From positions 216,610 to 280,609 of the forward strand of contig JH590864.1 in the NCBI GenBank assembly GCA_000242235.1: 64,000 nucleotides of DNA, read 5' to 3'. The position numbers were made by a program, and so were the translations under genes. Below the pieces are notes generated by a model. It searched no databases. It saw nothing but the letters and a program-made list of their open reading frames with translations, and was not told the origin of the DNA. Shown here piece after piece: positions 61,275 to 64,000 of the stretch (positions are counted from its first letter, which is position 1; the number at the start of each line of letters is the position of its first letter). This DNA is from Stomatobaculum longum (GTDB taxonomy: Bacteria > Bacillota > Clostridia > Lachnospirales > Lachnospiraceae).

Positions 61275-61365
61275 GATTTTCTTCACAAATCCTTCGTCTG
61301 TCGTACACGCTTTTTGGCATCGGCTGTGGTAGAATCATGGCGTTCGACGGAACGGAGGATTTTTC

Positions 61366-61977
61366 ATGCAAATCTGGATGCAACTCATGCAGTGGATTCA
61401 CCATATGACCCCCTGGGTCGCGGTCGGAATGGCAGCGCTCGAATCGCTGTTTCCGCCGATTCCGCTGACGGCGGTCGTCGCGGCGAATGTGGCGGCGTTC
61501 GGCGCTGTCTTCGGCTTTCTGTACAGCTGGATCGGCAGTGCCGTCGGCAGCGCGCTCGTCTTTTTTGCGGTGCGCGCCGTCGCGGGACTGCCCGCAGTAC
61601 AGGGTTTTCTCGGGCGGGACAAGATAGAAAAGGCGAGAAAACTGATCGGAGGTCTGAAACCGCTTGCCCTGTTTCTGATTATCATGTTACCGTTTACACC
61701 GTCATCCTTCGTGAATTTTGCCTGCGGTGTCAGTCATTATCGGGGACGGCGGTATCTCGCCGTCATGCTGCCCGCAAAGGCCGTCATGGTGGCGTCGCTT
61801 TCACTGCTCGGCGAGAGCTTGCAGCGGGCAGCAAATCCGCTCCGGATTGCGGCGGCGCTACTCTTGCTGGTGCTACTATATCTGGTTTCCAAATGGGCAA
61901 CAAAGCACCATCATCTGGAGGACGAAAAAAATCCGAAAAAAGATGAAAAAAGTTTTGGAAAAAGCTTGACGCCCTGA
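61366..61977 (+). CDS. VTT-domain (DedA/TVP38-like) membrane protein
   Basis: 203 residues, about five hydrophobic segments. ESLFPPIPLTAVVAANVAAFG and FTPSSFVNFACGVSHY match the re-entrant loops of the SNARE-associated/VTT family, whose members act as phospholipid or cation transporters/scramblases. A charged C-terminal tail (KHHHLEDEKNPKKDEK) faces the cytoplasm. RBS ACGGAGGA. A TAGAAT box (about 61331) may be its -10. The last codons contain the -35 of the rRNA promoter. Confidence 0.8.
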   Translation: MQIWMQLMQWIHHMTPWVAVGMAALESLFPPIPLTAVVAANVAAFGAVFGFLYSWIGSAVGSALVFFAVRAVAGLPAVQGFLGRDKIEKARKLIGGLKPLALFLIIMLPFTPSSFVNFACGVSHYRGRRYLAVMLPAKAVMVASLSLLGESLQRAANPLRIAAALLLLVLLYLVSKWATKHHHLEDEKNPKKDEKSFGKSLTP

Positions 61978-61994
61978 TACAGGAATGGTATAGT
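61966..61994 (+). promoter_or_regulatory. rRNA operon promoter
   Basis: TTGACG (61966-61971), 17 bp, TATAGT (61989-61994). The -35 lies within the last codons of the preceding gene. Leader hairpins follow (GGCTTGCTCG/CGAGCC near 61999, CTCTGT/ACAGAG near 62070-62085, TCACGGACA/TGTCCGTGA near 62089-62118). Confidence 0.8.
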
Positions 61995-62211
61995 ACACAG
62001 GCTTGCTCGTGAGGGCGAGCCGAGAACCTTGAAAATCAAAGATCAGACAGTACAAACAACCCTGAAATCTCTGTGAAAACAGAGGGTTCACGGACATCTT
62101 TCGAATGTGTCCGTGAGCTTCCAAAAGAATTTCAAAAAAGAACCAAACCAAGTAATAACGGGTAAAATAACTGAGAAAGACCAACGTTATTTTGACCGGA
62201 ACGAACAAATT

Positions 62212-63749
<1,538 letters not shown>

Positions 63750-63802
63750 AAAAAGTAAGGGTTGCTTGTGCTGTCTGGTTTTTGATCAAAGGTTCACCGG
63801 AT

Positions 63803-63922
63803 TTCCGGTGTCGATGCGTCTTCTTGAAACACCCGTTCCCATCCCGAACACGACGGTTAAGAGGAAGACGGCCGAAGGTACTATGCTGGTAACGGTATGG
63901 GAGAATAGGCGGGCGCCGGATT
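63803..63922 (+). rRNA. 5S ribosomal RNA (directly after 16S)
   Basis: The closing stem TCCGGTG/GCCGGA is present, with the conserved block CACCCGTTCCCATCCCGAAC, then GGTACTATG and GGGAGAATAGG, all in canonical order. Length about 119 nt. It sits between 16S and tRNA-Ala, where a 16S-tRNA-23S spacer would normally be; the 23S gene, if present, lies beyond the window. Confidence 0.93.
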
Positions 63923-63927
63923 ATTAT

Positions 63928-64000
63928 GGGGGTGTAGCTCAGTTGGGAGAGCACCTGCCTTGCAAGCAGGGGGTCAAGAGTTCGAATCTCTCCATCTCCA
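63928..64000 (+). tRNA. tRNA-Ala (anticodon TGC)
   Basis: A 73-nt cloverleaf from GGGGGTG to discriminator A at the last base of the window. The anticodon loop is CTTGCAA with stem CCTGC/GCAGG. The identity pair G3-U70 of alanine tRNAs is present. Whether CCA is encoded cannot be seen because the window ends. The T stem has an A-C mismatch at 49-65. Confidence 0.95.

Overview
The window is a G+C-rich stretch of a Firmicutes chromosome, most likely family Lachnospiraceae. Evidence for this is the clostridial 16S rRNA sequence at the right end, CodY, Rex, RqcH, HrcA-type CIRCE control of groESL, [FeFe]-hydrogenase maturases, AAGGAGG-type ribosome binding sites and frequent TTG/GTG starts. I cannot name the species from sequence alone. 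An anaerobic, oral or gut lachnospiracean of high G+C is a guess. No phage, CRISPR array or intact insertion sequence was seen.

Layout, left to right. 1-6226 holds the H-cluster maturation genes (end of hydE, hydG, hydF), with a FecBCD-type iron/corrinoid ABC importer inserted between hydG and hydF. 6600-9354 is purB-purA, followed by a flotillin-like protein. 11200-15770 is an AT-richer, probably acquired cassette: an autoregulated TetR repressor, a heterodimeric ABC exporter, and a decayed ORF end. Next comes a twice-frameshifted secreted repeat protein. 16676-23480 has an ABC-F ATPase with a small membrane protein, divergent from rex-acpS-nnrD-alr-corC-like. 23592-32759 is mostly single genes: a secreted repeat protein, yebC, an AEC transporter, an MgtA-type P-ATPase, a CMP-kinase-like protein, an SH3/NlpC-P60 hydrolase, an Xaa-Pro peptidase and a divergent cyclophilin.

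33145-37187 is a divergent arrangement of a two-component system and a membrane redox relay (CXXC micropeptide, NapH-like ferredoxin, TlpA-like lipoprotein). 38490-40169 pairs an ECF-like sigma factor with an unrecognised repeat-rich protein. 40362-48954 carries a SemiSWEET, a CDF transporter, groES-groEL, rqcH and topA. 49014-51714 is codY and rpsB-tsf, with rpsB preceded by a long structured leader. 51956-61274 is a ten-gene iron-uptake operon of the FTR1/P19/DUF2318/FtsX-ABC type, with an iron-box-like palindrome in its promoter and a terminator hairpin before the first gene. The right end is an rRNA operon whose 5S gene and tRNA-Ala lie directly behind the 16S gene.

Common themes are iron and redox. 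Two iron-uptake operons, Fe-S enzyme maturation, Rex, ferredoxin-like membrane proteins and thioredoxin/FMN lipoproteins fit a strict anaerobe investing heavily in Fe-S chemistry. All four lipoproteins carry similar E/S/T/K/A-rich linkers after the lipid cysteine. The best candidates for undescribed biology are the attenuator-led iron operon, the TCS/CXXC/NapH/TlpA cluster and the sigma factor plus repeat-protein pair.
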